Shown in pieces: positions 24,931 through 33,834 of a DNA stretch of 64,000 bases (within the stretch, counting starts at the first letter, position 1; each line of letters starts with the position of its first letter). The notes under the pieces were generated by a model that saw only the letters and a list, made by a program, of their open reading frames with translations, did not search any database and had not been told where the DNA came from. Source of the DNA: Conexibacter woesei Iso977N (GTDB lineage Bacteria > Actinomycetota > Thermoleophilia > Solirubrobacterales > Solirubrobacteraceae); contig NZ_AUKG01000003.1 of the NCBI RefSeq assembly GCF_000424625.1, positions 124,001-188,000 on the forward strand. The letters are read 5' to 3'. The translations under genes and the position numbers were made by a program.

Positions 24931-25560
24931 TCAGCTGCGCTTGCGCGGCTTGCGCGGCTTCTGCGTCGGCTCGGGGCGGCCGGCCGAGGGATCGGGCGCG
25001 CCGACGGCGTCGAAGAGCATCGCGACCAGCGCGGTCTCGGTGCGGCTGCCGTTGGCGCCGGAGCGCCTGGTCGAGGACTCCTGGATCTTGTGGGCCTCGT
25101 CGACGAGCTTGGCGACGGCCTTCGAGAGCTGCTCGGCGCCCTTGGCGTCGAGCGAGAGGCGCAGGCGCTCCAGGCGCGCGTGGTCGCCGTCGAAGCCGCC
25201 GACGCCGGCTGCACGGGTCGCGACCTCGGTGGTCTGGGCGAGCTCCGCGCCGATGACGGCCTGCTTGGCGATCACCGAGACCGAGTCCCAGGTCGCGCCC
25301 CCAGACTTCGGCCGCGGCTTGGCCCGGTAGTGATGCTCGATCGCACCGCGGCGCGGCGTCTCGCGAACCAGCTCGAGCAGACCGAGCTCGTTCAGCTGGC
25401 GCACGTGGTAGGAGATCGTGCCGAGGGTCGCGTCGAGCACCTGGCTGAGCTCGACCGGGCTCGCGGGCTGCTCTTCCAGGATCCCGAGGATCCGGACGCG
25501 GAGGGGATGCGACAGCGCCTTGACGTACCGCTGATCGTCGACGCTCGTGATTGAAGGCAT
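24931..25560 (-). CDS. ArsR-type winged-helix transcriptional regulator
   Basis: The 209-residue protein opens with a winged helix-turn-helix of the ArsR/HTH_20 type: RYVKALSHPLRVRILGILEEQPASPVELSQVLDATLGTISYHVRQLNELGLLELV followed by the wing RRGAIEHHYRAKP. The middle is helical (KGAEQLSKAVAKLVDEAHKIQE) and the C-terminal 25 residues are Lys/Arg/Pro-rich. I see no metal-binding Cys pair, so it is not a classical metal sensor. A GAGGAAGC ribosome-binding site precedes the ATG at 25560. Confidence 0.85.
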   Translation of the reverse strand: MPSITSVDDQRYVKALSHPLRVRILGILEEQPASPVELSQVLDATLGTISYHVRQLNELGLLELVRETPRRGAIEHHYRAKPRPKSGGATWDSVSVIAKQAVIGAELAQTTEVATRAAGVGGFDGDHARLERLRLSLDAKGAEQLSKAVAKLVDEAHKIQESSTRRSGANGSRTETALVAMLFDAVGAPDPSAGRPEPTQKPRKPRKRS

Positions 25561-25750
25561 GTGCTTCCTCTGAGGTGTGGGAATGTTACTTCGTGAATCA
25601 TCGCTCAGAATTGCGAACCGTGCGACGTTTCTTTCGCTGCAACGCGCCAACTGGCAGGTGCTTACGCGAGTTTCTAGAAGTTTTCGGTGAGCAACTGGTA
25701 CATCCAGGTCCTGGATCGCGCGAATTGCGCGTCCGTTTAGGATCCGCTTC

Positions 25751-26581
25751 GTGTCCCGGAACCTCGCAGGCAAGACCCTGTTCATCTCCGGTGCCTCTCG
25801 AGGCATCGGACTCGCAATTGCCGTGCGCGCCGCGCGCGACGGCGCGAACGTCGCGCTGATCGCCAAGACCGCGGAGCCGCACCCCAAGCTCGAAGGCACG
25901 GTGTACACCGCGGCCGAGGAGATCGAGAAGGCCGGCGGCCAGGCGCTGCCGATCGTGGGCGACATCCGCGACGACCAGAGCGTCGCCGACGCCGTCGCCG
26001 CGACCGTCGAGAAGTTCGGCGGCATCGACATCTGCATCAACAACGCCAGCGCGATCAACCTGTCCGGCACCGAGGCCATGGACATGAAGCGCTACGACCT
26101 GATGCAGAGCATCAACACGCGTGGCACGTACTCCGTCAGCAAGGCGTGCATCCCGCATCTGAAGAAGTCCGACAACGGCCACGTGCTGACGCTGTCGCCG
26201 CCGATCTCGCTGCAGCCGCGCTGGCTCGGTGGCCACATCGGCTACACGATCGCCAAGTACGGGATGTCGCTCTGCACGCTCGGCATGGCCGAGGAGTTCC
26301 GCGCCGACGGCGTCGCCTTCAACGCGCTCTGGCCCAAGACGCTGGTAGCGACCGCGGCGGTCCAGAACCTGCTCGGCGGCGACGCCGCGATGGCGAAGTC
26401 CCGCAAGCCCGAGATCGTCGCCGACGCGGCCTACGTGATCCTGACCCGCGATTCGCGGGAGTACACGGCCAACCTCGCGCTGGTCGAGGACGTCCTCGCC
26501 GAAGCGGGCATCACCGACCTGTCCGCCTACTCCTACGGCGGCGACGACGCCGAGCTTCAGGCGGACCTCTTCGTCGACTGA
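25751..26581 (+). CDS. short-chain dehydrogenase (HSDL2-like)
   Basis: The 276-residue protein has LFISGASRGIGLAIAVRAARDGANVALIAKT, INNASAINLSGTEAMDMKRYDLMQSINTRGTY and GHIGYTIAKYGMSLCTLGMAEEFR. These are the pattern of the SDR subgroup related to hydroxysteroid dehydrogenase-like 2, with catalytic Tyr and Lys in YTIAK. Substrates of bacterial members are mostly unknown, probably fatty or isoprenoid acyl compounds. TAGGAT (25738-25743) lies 7 bases before the GTG start without a ribosome-binding site. Confidence 0.88.
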   Translation: MSRNLAGKTLFISGASRGIGLAIAVRAARDGANVALIAKTAEPHPKLEGTVYTAAEEIEKAGGQALPIVGDIRDDQSVADAVAATVEKFGGIDICINNASAINLSGTEAMDMKRYDLMQSINTRGTYSVSKACIPHLKKSDNGHVLTLSPPISLQPRWLGGHIGYTIAKYGMSLCTLGMAEEFRADGVAFNALWPKTLVATAAVQNLLGGDAAMAKSRKPEIVADAAYVILTRDSREYTANLALVEDVLAEAGITDLSAYSYGGDDAELQADLFVD

Positions 26582-26593
26582 ACCACCCGGTCA

Positions 26594-26619
26594 GGGACCC
26601 CTCCACGCTGAGGGGTCCC
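26594..26619 (+). terminator. terminator after the HSDL2-like SDR
   Basis: GGGACCCCTC and GAGGGGTCCC form a perfect 10-bp stem with the loop CACGCT, 12 bases after the stop codon. No U-tract follows. Confidence 0.7.
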
Positions 26620-26666
26620 GAAGACCGGCACTGCATGATCGATCAGCGGTCGTGCGCTTCTGGGGT

Positions 26667-26716
26667 GTTCACAGCCGGTTCCCAGCATCGAAGTGGTGCA
26701 TGAGAGTTCTGTGAAC
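26667..26716. promoter_or_regulatory. spaced inverted repeat before the large secreted protein
   Basis: GTTCACAG (26667-26674) and CTGTGAAC (26709-26716) are perfect complements 34 bases apart, directly upstream of the start at 26728. They could be paired operator half-sites or the base of a leader stem. Confidence 0.35.
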
Positions 26717-26727
26717 GCGCGCGTTTC

Positions 26728-29700
26728 GTGCCGGAGGGCTCGGGTACTCCGGAAAACGTGCTGGTAGGGGAAACGGGTCAGAGGGTGTCGCGGCGTGCCT
26801 TGACGGCGGCGCTCGTGGTGATCGCGGTGCTGCTGGGCGCCGCCGGGCAGGCGCAGGCCATCGGGATCACGGGGGTGAGGGCCGCGCCCGACGACCCGCG
26901 TGCGGGCGCGCACTCGAACTTCAACCTCAGCTTCAACGTCGCCAACCCGTCCGACCACCTCAAGGACCTGACGGTGGACCTGCCGACCGGGTTGCTCGGC
27001 AACCCGATGTCGACCACGCAGTGCACGGAGGCCCAGCTCAACGCCGACGCGTGCCCGGCCGACTCGCAGGTCGGCACCACCACCACCAACGTCACCGCGC
27101 TCGGCCTCCCGCTCAGCGTGCCCGGCACGGTCTACAACGTCCAGCCGCCGGCCGGCGCGCCGGCGCAGCTCGGCCTCGTCCTGCGCCCGGTCCTCGGGCT
27201 GCTCGGGAAGATCTACATCGACGTCAGGATCCGCGTCCGCGACGAGTCCGACTACGGGCTGCAGACGATCATCAACAACCTGCCCAGGACGCAGGCCGGG
27301 CTGCCGATCGAGATCGACTCGCTGTCGCTCACGCTCGACGGCGCGCTGACCAACGGCAGGAACTTCATGGTCAACCCGACCACCTGCGCGACCGCGACGA
27401 CGAAGGTCACCGCGGACTCCTACGCGTCGTCCAGGCCCGTCACCGCGACCGGCGCGTTCACGCCGACCGACTGCGGCGGCGAGCCGTTCCAGCCCGGCAT
27501 GCAGATCGGCATCGACCAGCCGACGCCGGACACGATCACGCCGCACTCGATCGGGCTGACCCAGCCCGAGGATGTCAACGGCCGCGCGGTCTCCCACGTC
27601 AAGAAGGCGGTCGTGCGGCTCCCGGCCGGGACGTCGTTCAACCCGTCGATCGCCCCGACGCTGCAGCTCTGCTCGTCGGCGCAGTTCGGCGGCCAGGGCG
27701 ACCCGAACGTCAAGTGCCCGGCCGCGTCGCTGGTCGGCCACGTCGCGTTCGACAACCCGCTGCTCGGCACGGTGCCCGGCGACGTCTACTTCGGGCGGGA
27801 ACCGAGCAACCCCTACATGTTGTACATCATCGGCCAGAAGTCGGGCGTGACCGTGAAGATCAAGGCGGTCGTCGATCCCGACGACGACACCGGCCAGATC
27901 ACGACGACGTTCGACAACCTGCCGCAGGTGCCGTTCACGAAGTTCAACCTGTCGTTCATCGGCGGGCCGCGCGGCGTCCTGGTCACGCCGCCGTCGTGCG
28001 GCACCTACACCGGCTCGATCACCGCGACGCCGTACAGCGGCGGCCCGTCGCAGACGCCGACCACGCAGTTCCAGATCTCCGACGACCAGAGGGGCGGCTG
28101 CTTCCCGAGGGAGAGCCCGACCGTCTCCGGCGACGTCGACAACCACAAGGCCTTGGCGAGCCCGTCGATGGACCTCGACGTCGTCCGGCCGGTCGACTCG
28201 CGCCGGCCCGCCAAGCTCGACGTCGCGCTGCCCAAGGGCCTGCTCGGCAAGATCAACGCGATCCCGCAGTGCAGCGGCGCCGACGGCAACGCCGGCACCT
28301 GCGCGTCCAACACGCAGATCGGGACCGTGACCGTCCAGGCCGGCTCCGGCCCGCTGCCGATCACGCTCAGGGGCAACGTCTACCTCGGCACCGGGACCGC
28401 GAACGCGGTCGCGCGGATCTGGCTCGACATCCCGGTCAGGGTCGGGCCGATCGACCTCGGCGTCTTCACGCTCGGCAACCTGCTCACGCTCGGCAGGACC
28501 GACGGGCGCGTGCACGTCAACGCGAGCATCCCCGCGGCGTTCAAGGGCTTCCCGCTCGGCCTGCGCGAGCTGAAGCTGACGATCGACCGCAGGGGCTTCC
28601 TGCAGAACCCGTCGGGCTGCGACGCGCGCTCGTTCGACGTCACCGCGACCGCCTACGACGGCACGACCGGCTCGGGCTCCGGGCCGTTCCAGGCGCGCGC
28701 GTGCGACGAGCTGAGGTTCGCGCCCAAGGTGTACACGTCGGTCGAGGACCCGAAGGTCAAGGCCGCCAACTCGCAGCCGCCGTTCGAGACCGAGATCGTC
28801 CCGAACGCGACCGACTCGGCGCTGCAGCACGTGCAGGTGCTGGTCTCCGCCGCGATGCAGCCGAACCCGGCCGCGCTGTCGGAAGGCCTCTGCCCGCCCG
28901 CGCAGCTGGCCGCCGAGCAGTGCCCGGCCGGCTCGCTGATCGGGACCGCCACGGCGACCACGCCGTTGTTGAAGGACACGCTCAGGGGCAACGTGTACCT
29001 GAGCGACATCGGCACGCCCGCGCCCGACGAGGAGGGCGTCGAGCTCCCGTACGCCTCCGTCTTCCTGAAGGCGCCGGGCGTCGACCTGCGCCTCGACGGC
29101 CAGCTGCGGCTCAGCCCGAACGCCGGGCGCCTGCAGGCCGACTTCGACGGGTTGCCGGACGTCCCGCTGACCGACTTCAAGTTGTCGTTCTACGGTGCGC
29201 GCACCGGCCACGCCGGGCCGTTCACCAACGTCGCCGACCTGTGCTCGGCGGAGTTCGCGCCCAGCGACGCGACGCTGTTCAGCCAGGCCGAGCAGAGGGC
29301 GGTCGCCCAGCCGGTGCTCGACGCCGCCGCGTGCCGCAGGGGCGCGCTGGTCCGTGCCGACGTCTCCGGCCTCGGGACGTCCAAGCCCGCCGCCGCGATC
29401 ACCGTCGGCCGCTCGCCGACCAACCGCGACAACTTCCGCCAGGTCACGATCCTGGTGCCCAAGGGCCTCAGCGGCCGCCCGGCCAAGGCCGGCGCGATCT
29501 CGGTCCTGTCCAACGGCAGGCGCCTGGCCAAGAAGCACTGGAAGCTGACCAAGGGCAAGCTCACGATCAGGATCCCCTCCAAGGGCGCGGGCAAGGTGCT
29601 GGTCGTCTTCAAGAAGGGCGCGATCGTCCCGACCGACGCCACGCGGAGGAAGGCCCGCCAGGTCACCTCCGGCCTCTCCGGCGCCCGTCCCGTCAAGTTG

Positions 29701-29775
29701 AGGTTGTCGGTCTACGCGACCGAGCTCAAGGGCCGCAAGACCAGGACGACCGTCGACGTCGACGGCCGGCCCTAG
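26728..29775 (+). CDS. large secreted protein of repeated Cys-containing beta modules
   Basis: The 1015-residue protein has a signal peptide (ALTAALVVIAVLLGAAGQAQA) followed by at least three copies of a module of about 250 residues. Each module runs VDLPTGLLGNPMSTTQCT / CPADSQVGT / GTVYNVQPPAGAPAQLGLVL, then a TLDGALTNGRNFMVNPTTC-like segment (compare LQLCSSAQF / CPAASLVGHV / GDVYFGREP and CPPAQLAAEQCPAGSLIGT / LRGNVYLSD). The conserved Cys pairs suggest disulfides outside the cell. The C-terminal 110 residues are Lys-rich and wall-like (KKHWKLTKGKLTIRIPSKG). Proteins of this pattern are, from memory, frequent in Solirubrobacterales; no function is known. The N-terminus is uncertain: GTGs at 26758 and 26785 also fit. 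Confidence 0.8.
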   Translation: MPEGSGTPENVLVGETGQRVSRRALTAALVVIAVLLGAAGQAQAIGITGVRAAPDDPRAGAHSNFNLSFNVANPSDHLKDLTVDLPTGLLGNPMSTTQCTEAQLNADACPADSQVGTTTTNVTALGLPLSVPGTVYNVQPPAGAPAQLGLVLRPVLGLLGKIYIDVRIRVRDESDYGLQTIINNLPRTQAGLPIEIDSLSLTLDGALTNGRNFMVNPTTCATATTKVTADSYASSRPVTATGAFTPTDCGGEPFQPGMQIGIDQPTPDTITPHSIGLTQPEDVNGRAVSHVKKAVVRLPAGTSFNPSIAPTLQLCSSAQFGGQGDPNVKCPAASLVGHVAFDNPLLGTVPGDVYFGREPSNPYMLYIIGQKSGVTVKIKAVVDPDDDTGQITTTFDNLPQVPFTKFNLSFIGGPRGVLVTPPSCGTYTGSITATPYSGGPSQTPTTQFQISDDQRGGCFPRESPTVSGDVDNHKALASPSMDLDVVRPVDSRRPAKLDVALPKGLLGKINAIPQCSGADGNAGTCASNTQIGTVTVQAGSGPLPITLRGNVYLGTGTANAVARIWLDIPVRVGPIDLGVFTLGNLLTLGRTDGRVHVNASIPAAFKGFPLGLRELKLTIDRRGFLQNPSGCDARSFDVTATAYDGTTGSGSGPFQARACDELRFAPKVYTSVEDPKVKAANSQPPFETEIVPNATDSALQHVQVLVSAAMQPNPAALSEGLCPPAQLAAEQCPAGSLIGTATATTPLLKDTLRGNVYLSDIGTPAPDEEGVELPYASVFLKAPGVDLRLDGQLRLSPNAGRLQADFDGLPDVPLTDFKLSFYGARTGHAGPFTNVADLCSAEFAPSDATLFSQAEQRAVAQPVLDAAACRRGALVRADVSGLGTSKPAAAITVGRSPTNRDNFRQVTILVPKGLSGRPAKAGAISVLSNGRRLAKKHWKLTKGKLTIRIPSKGAGKVLVVFKKGAIVPTDATRRKARQVTSGLSGARPVKLRLSVYATELKGRKTRTTVDVDGRP

Positions 29776-29785
29776 CGCCGCGGCG

Positions 29786-30802
29786 CTAGATCACGCCGAC
29801 GAGCGCGGCGCAGACCCAGTTCGACGCGCCGGCGCCGTTGTTCCACAACTTGGCGGCGAGGCGGTCCTGCTCGGCCTTGGAGGCCTTGTAGGCGGCGGAG
29901 GTGGAGCCGCCGAGGCCCTTCCAGGTCGCGGGCATCATCTGGTAGTAGCCCGACGCGCCGGCGGAGTTGGGCGGCAGGTTCTGGCCGCCGGACTCGCACT
30001 GCACGACCGCCCACGGGATCGACCAGGGGCCGCCGGGGCCGGCCTTGTCGACGGCCGCCTTCGCGCGCGCCGCCAGCAGCTTCTTCAGCGTCCTCTGCGC
30101 CGACAGGCGCGACGAGCGCGTCGCCTGCAGCGCCGCCAGGCGCGCCGCGCGGGCCTGCGCCAGCGCGTCCCGGCGTGCGGCCGCCGCGGCCTCCATGCCG
30201 GCGAGCGCGTTGCGCTCGCGCTGCACGGCGGCGGTCTCGGCGATCCGCTTGGTCTGCAGGACCTTCAACTTGATCGTCTCGCTCGTCGCGTCCCTGCGGG
30301 CGTCCTTGACGAGGTCGACGATCTGGGTGTCCGAGCGCTCCACACGATGGAGGAACTCCATGCGGTCGAGGAGATCGGCGAAGCCGTGCGCGTCGAGGAC
30401 GACTGACACGATGTCGGGCTTGTCGGTCATGTACTGCTGGCGCAGCATCTCGGTCAGGACGCTGCGGCCCTCGGCCAGGCGCTTCTTCAGCCGCGCCAGC
30501 CGCTTGCGCTCGAACGCCAGGTCGGTCTGCGTCTGGCCCAGCCGCGCCTGCGAGGCGTTCAGCTCGGCCTGCGCGTCGGCGAGGCGGCCGTCGATGATCG
30601 CGACCTCCCTGGCCATCGCGCGCTCCAGCCGCCCGAGATGCGCGGCGGCGTCGCCGAGCGCGGCCTCGCGGACCCTGCTGCTGTGGATCGTCGAGCGCAG
30701 CCTGCCCTCCGACGCGCCGTGCGCGCGCGTGACCAGGAACGTCAGCGCGCAGAGCGCGACGAACACGGGCAACACGGCATGGGGAAGGCGGCGCACGGAC
30801 AC
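29786..30802 (-). CDS. exported coiled-coil protein with transglycosylase/Rpf-like domain
   Basis: The 338-residue protein has a signal peptide (VLPVFVALCALTFLVTRAHG), a long coiled coil (about residues 45-240, LERAMAREVAIIDGRLADAQAEL ... KRLARLKKRLAEG) like the NlpC/P60 or FtsX-partner hydrolases, and a C-terminal transglycosylase-like domain. That domain has IPWAVVQCESGGQNLPPNSAGASGYYQMMPATWKGLGG. The Glu in CESGG is the probable catalytic acid of the lysozyme-like/resuscitation-promoting fold. It should cleave peptidoglycan glycan strands; the coiled coil probably regulates access or tethers it at division sites. Confidence 0.88.
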   Translation of the reverse strand: MSVRRLPHAVLPVFVALCALTFLVTRAHGASEGRLRSTIHSSRVREAALGDAAAHLGRLERAMAREVAIIDGRLADAQAELNASQARLGQTQTDLAFERKRLARLKKRLAEGRSVLTEMLRQQYMTDKPDIVSVVLDAHGFADLLDRMEFLHRVERSDTQIVDLVKDARRDATSETIKLKVLQTKRIAETAAVQRERNALAGMEAAAAARRDALAQARAARLAALQATRSSRLSAQRTLKKLLAARAKAAVDKAGPGGPWSIPWAVVQCESGGQNLPPNSAGASGYYQMMPATWKGLGGSTSAAYKASKAEQDRLAAKLWNNGAGASNWVCAALVGVI

Positions 30803-30835
30803 GGCGGCCGCGTCACGCTAGCGAGGCGAACCCCT

Positions 30836-32356
30836 TCAAACTGCAGGGGGAATTGCAGGCTGCGGCAGGTCCCGCAGCGCCGCGAACGCCGGGCCGAGCG
30901 CGTCGTAGAGCGCGTCGAAGACCGGCAGCATCGAGGCGTACATGTCGCGCGCCGCCGGATCCGGGGTGCGCGTCTCCTCGACGGCGATCAGCTCGGCGGC
31001 GCGGTCGAAGGACGCGATCACGCCCAGCGCCTCCATCCCCAGCAGCGCCGCGCCGAAGCCCGAGCCCTGGTGGCCCTCGGGGAAGCCGACGTCCTGGCCG
31101 AGCGCGTCGCACAGCAGCTGCCGCCACAGCTCGGAGCGCGCGAAGCCGCCGGTCGCGCGGATCTCGCGGACCTCCTGGCCGGCGTCGCGCAGCGAGGCGA
31201 GGACGAGCGCGAGCTGCTGGCAGACGCCCTCCAGCGCCGCCCGGACGAGGTGCTCGCGCCGGTGCGCGCGCGTCAGCCCGACGTAGGCGCCGCGCGCGAG
31301 CGTCGACCAGTGCGGCGCGCGCTCGCTGAGCAGGTAGGGGAGCATGATCAGCGCGTCGGAGCCCGGAGGCGCCTGCGCGGCGATCTCCATCATCTTGCTC
31401 TCCTCGTGGGCGCCGAGCTCGGGCGCCAGCGCCTCCTGGGCCCACTGCAGGACGACGCCGCCGTTGTTGATGGCCCCGCCGACGACCCAGCGGCCCTCGC
31501 TCAACATGTAGGAGAAGACGCGGCCGCGCGGGTCGACGACCGGCCTCTCGACCATGCAGCGCAGCGCGCCGGAGGTCCCGATCGAGCAGGCGGCGACGCC
31601 CGGCGACGTCGCGCCGACGCCGAGGTTGGCCAGCGGGCCGTCGCCCGCGCCGAGCACGAGCGGCAGCGCGCCGGAGCACCCCAGCTCGCGCGCGCCCTCG
31701 GCCGAGAGCGACATGATGTGCTTGGTCGGCGCCAGCTCGCACAGCTGCTCGCGCGCGATCCCGGCGACCTCGAGCGACTCGTCGAGCCACTCCAGCGTCT
31801 GCACGCTCATCAGGCCGGTGGCGCTGCCCGACGAGTGCTCGGTGATCCACGCGCCGGTCATGCGGTGCACGACCAGCTCCTTGACCCCGCACCAGCGCGC
31901 GACCTGCGCGTGCAGCTCCGGCTCCTCCTCGCGGAACCACACCAACTTGGTCAGCGGCGACATCGGGTGCAGCGGCGTGCCGGTCTGACCGTGCAGGTGC
32001 GGGCGCTCGCGCTTGAGCCGCTCGGCCTGCTCGGACGCGCGCTGGTCGGCCCACGTCAGCAGGTCGGTCAGCGGGGCGCCGTCACCATCCACACCAACAA
32101 GCGAGTGCAGCGCGGTCGAGAACGACAGCCCCGCCACGTCCAGGTCCGCCTCGCGCGCGGCGGCGAGGGCGCGGCGGGTCGCCTCGACCACCGCGTCCAC
32201 CACGACGCCCGGCTCCTGCACCGCCCACCCGGGCTGCGGCTCCAGCAGCGGGTACTCGACCTCGTTCGCGCCGGTCTCGTGGCCGTCGGCATCGAACGCG
32301 CCCGCCTTGGCGGACGTCGTCCCGATGTCGATCCCGACGACGACAGCTCGGGTCAT
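30836..32356 (-). CDS. gntK: FGGY-family gluconate kinase
   Basis: The 506-residue protein has both FGGY domains: the N-terminal VVGIDIGTTSAKAGAFDADG phosphate loop and FSTALHSLVGVDGDGAPLTDLLTWADQRA, the interdomain GLMSVQTLEWLDESLEVAGI, and the C-terminal VLGAGDGPLANLGVGATSPG, SIGTSGALR and ATGGFARSELWRQLLCDALG. The kinase phosphorylates gluconate to 6-phosphogluconate; the substrate is inferred from the adjoining GntP-type gluconate permease 13 bp upstream on the same strand. Xylulose is the main alternative substrate for this family. Confidence 0.85.
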   Translation of the reverse strand: MTRAVVVGIDIGTTSAKAGAFDADGHETGANEVEYPLLEPQPGWAVQEPGVVVDAVVEATRRALAAAREADLDVAGLSFSTALHSLVGVDGDGAPLTDLLTWADQRASEQAERLKRERPHLHGQTGTPLHPMSPLTKLVWFREEEPELHAQVARWCGVKELVVHRMTGAWITEHSSGSATGLMSVQTLEWLDESLEVAGIAREQLCELAPTKHIMSLSAEGARELGCSGALPLVLGAGDGPLANLGVGATSPGVAACSIGTSGALRCMVERPVVDPRGRVFSYMLSEGRWVVGGAINNGGVVLQWAQEALAPELGAHEESKMMEIAAQAPPGSDALIMLPYLLSERAPHWSTLARGAYVGLTRAHRREHLVRAALEGVCQQLALVLASLRDAGQEVREIRATGGFARSELWRQLLCDALGQDVGFPEGHQGSGFGAALLGMEALGVIASFDRAAELIAVEETRTPDPAARDMYASMLPVFDALYDALGPAFAALRDLPQPAIPPAV

Positions 32357-32369
32357 TCGGTCACCACGA

Positions 32370-33743
32370 TCACACGATCACGGACAGGATCATGACGCCG
32401 GCCATCCCGACGCAGGAGATCAGCGTCTCCATCAACGACCAGGTCTTGAACGTGTCCTTGACCGACATCCCGAAGTACTGGTTGATGAGCCAGAAGCCGG
32501 CGTCGTTGACGTGCGACAGGAACAGCGAGCCGCAGCCGATCGCCAGCGCCAGCAGCGGCGCGTTGACGCTGTGGTCGTGGGCGACGATCGGCGCCATGAT
32601 CCCGGCGGCGGTCGTGATCGCGACCGTGGCGCTGCCCGTCGCCAGCCGGATCAGCACCGCGACCAGCCACCCCAGCAACAGCGCCGAGATCCCCGCCGAC
32701 TCGACGCCCTTGGCGATCGAGTCGCCGATCCCGGAGTCGATCAGGATCTGCTTGAACGCGCCGCCCGCGCCGATGATCAGCAGGATCGTCGCGGCCGGGG
32801 CGAGGCCCTCGGTCAGGAAGTCGCGCAGCTGGTCGCCCTTGAAGCCGCGGGCGTAGCCGAGCGTGTAGAGCGACACGATCACGGCGATCAGCAGCGCGAT
32901 GATCGGGTCGCCGACGAAGTCGATCCACGTGCGCACCGTGTCGCCCTCGTCGAACGTCAGGTCGACGAACGTCCGGACCAACATGATGGCCACGGGCAGC
33001 GCGATCGTGAACAGCGTGACGCCGAAGCTCGGCGGGTTGTCGTGCCTGGAGGACTTGGCGACCTGGTCGATCAGCGCCTGCGGCGGGTTGGCGGTCGCCC
33101 AGCGCGACGCGTACCTGGCGAAGATCGGCCCGCACAGCGCGACGGTCGGGATCGCGATGATCAACCCATAGGCCAACGTCGTCCCGAGGTTGGCGTTGAG
33201 CGCGCCGATCGCGATCAGCGGCCCGGGGTGCGGCGGGACCAGCCCGTGCAGGACCGACAACCCGCACAACGCCGGCAGGCCGAGCAGCAGGTAGGTCCGG
33301 CCGTCGATCTCCACGCCCTCCTCGTGCAGCTCGCGCACGACGGTGAAGATGATCGGCACCAGCAGCACGACGCCGATCTCGAAGAACAAGGGGATCCCGA
33401 CGATCAGCGCGATCAGCGCCATCGCCCACGGCAGCCGCTTCGGGCCGGAGTGGTGGATGACGGTCGTCGCCACCTGGTCGGCGCCGCCGGACTCGGCCAG
33501 CAGCTTGCCGAGCATCGTGCCGAGCGCGAGGACGATGCCGACGTTGCCGAGCGTCGAGCCCGCGCCGTCCTCGAAGGAGGACAGCACCTTGTCCGGGCCC
33601 AGCGGCGCGGCGAGCCCGAGGCCCAGCGCGCCGATCGTCAGCGCCAGGAACGGGTGCAGCTTGAAGCGCGCGACGAGGATCACGATCGCGGCGATCGCGA
33701 TCACGAGCTTGATGATCAGGAGGGTGTCGTGGTGGTTCCACAT
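32370..33743 (-). CDS. gntP: GntP-family gluconate/H+ symporter
   Basis: The 457-residue protein has about 12-14 membrane segments of the GntP family: HPFLALTIGALGLGLAAPLGPDKVLSSFEDGAGSTLGNVGIVLALGTMLGKLLAESGGA near the start, then FFEIGVVLLVPIIF, GLVPPHPGPLIAIG, ILLIIGAGGAFKQILIDSGIGD and LSHVNDAGFWLINQYFGMS. It brings gluconate into the cell for the kinase encoded just downstream; together they form a two-gene gluconate-use operon. No regulator gene is adjacent. Confidence 0.93.
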   Translation of the reverse strand: MWNHHDTLLIIKLVIAIAAIVILVARFKLHPFLALTIGALGLGLAAPLGPDKVLSSFEDGAGSTLGNVGIVLALGTMLGKLLAESGGADQVATTVIHHSGPKRLPWAMALIALIVGIPLFFEIGVVLLVPIIFTVVRELHEEGVEIDGRTYLLLGLPALCGLSVLHGLVPPHPGPLIAIGALNANLGTTLAYGLIIAIPTVALCGPIFARYASRWATANPPQALIDQVAKSSRHDNPPSFGVTLFTIALPVAIMLVRTFVDLTFDEGDTVRTWIDFVGDPIIALLIAVIVSLYTLGYARGFKGDQLRDFLTEGLAPAATILLIIGAGGAFKQILIDSGIGDSIAKGVESAGISALLLGWLVAVLIRLATGSATVAITTAAGIMAPIVAHDHSVNAPLLALAIGCGSLFLSHVNDAGFWLINQYFGMSVKDTFKTWSLMETLISCVGMAGVMILSVIV

Positions 33744-33787
33744 GGGCGTGGCGACCCTACCCCGAACGCCGTCCTCCCGATCCTGTG

Positions 33788-33801
33788 TTAGGGTTCCCTA
33801 A
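33788..33801. promoter_or_regulatory. palindrome between gntP and rpsD
   Basis: TTAGGG-TT-CCCTAA is a perfect 6-bp inverted repeat in the 91-bp divergent gap, 44 bp from the gntP start and 33 bp from rpsD. It could serve as an operator for either gene. Confidence 0.45.
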
Positions 33802-33834
33802 GGCATGACCAACCGTCAAGGTAGGAGATAGTAA

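Noticed and set aside
26667-26716. A second SOS box (GTTC/GAAC half-sites) before the large secreted protein
   Set aside because: The half-sites are 34 bases apart and in the wrong spacing for LexA.
26557-29538. A nearly 1000-codon frame antisense to the secreted repeat protein
   Set aside because: GC bias keeps the opposite strand open; its residues are Arg/Gly/Asp-rich with no domain, no signal and no start context.
33788-33801. TTAGGG as a telomere-like repeat
   Set aside because: It is a single palindromic copy, not a tandem repeat, and lies in a promoter gap.
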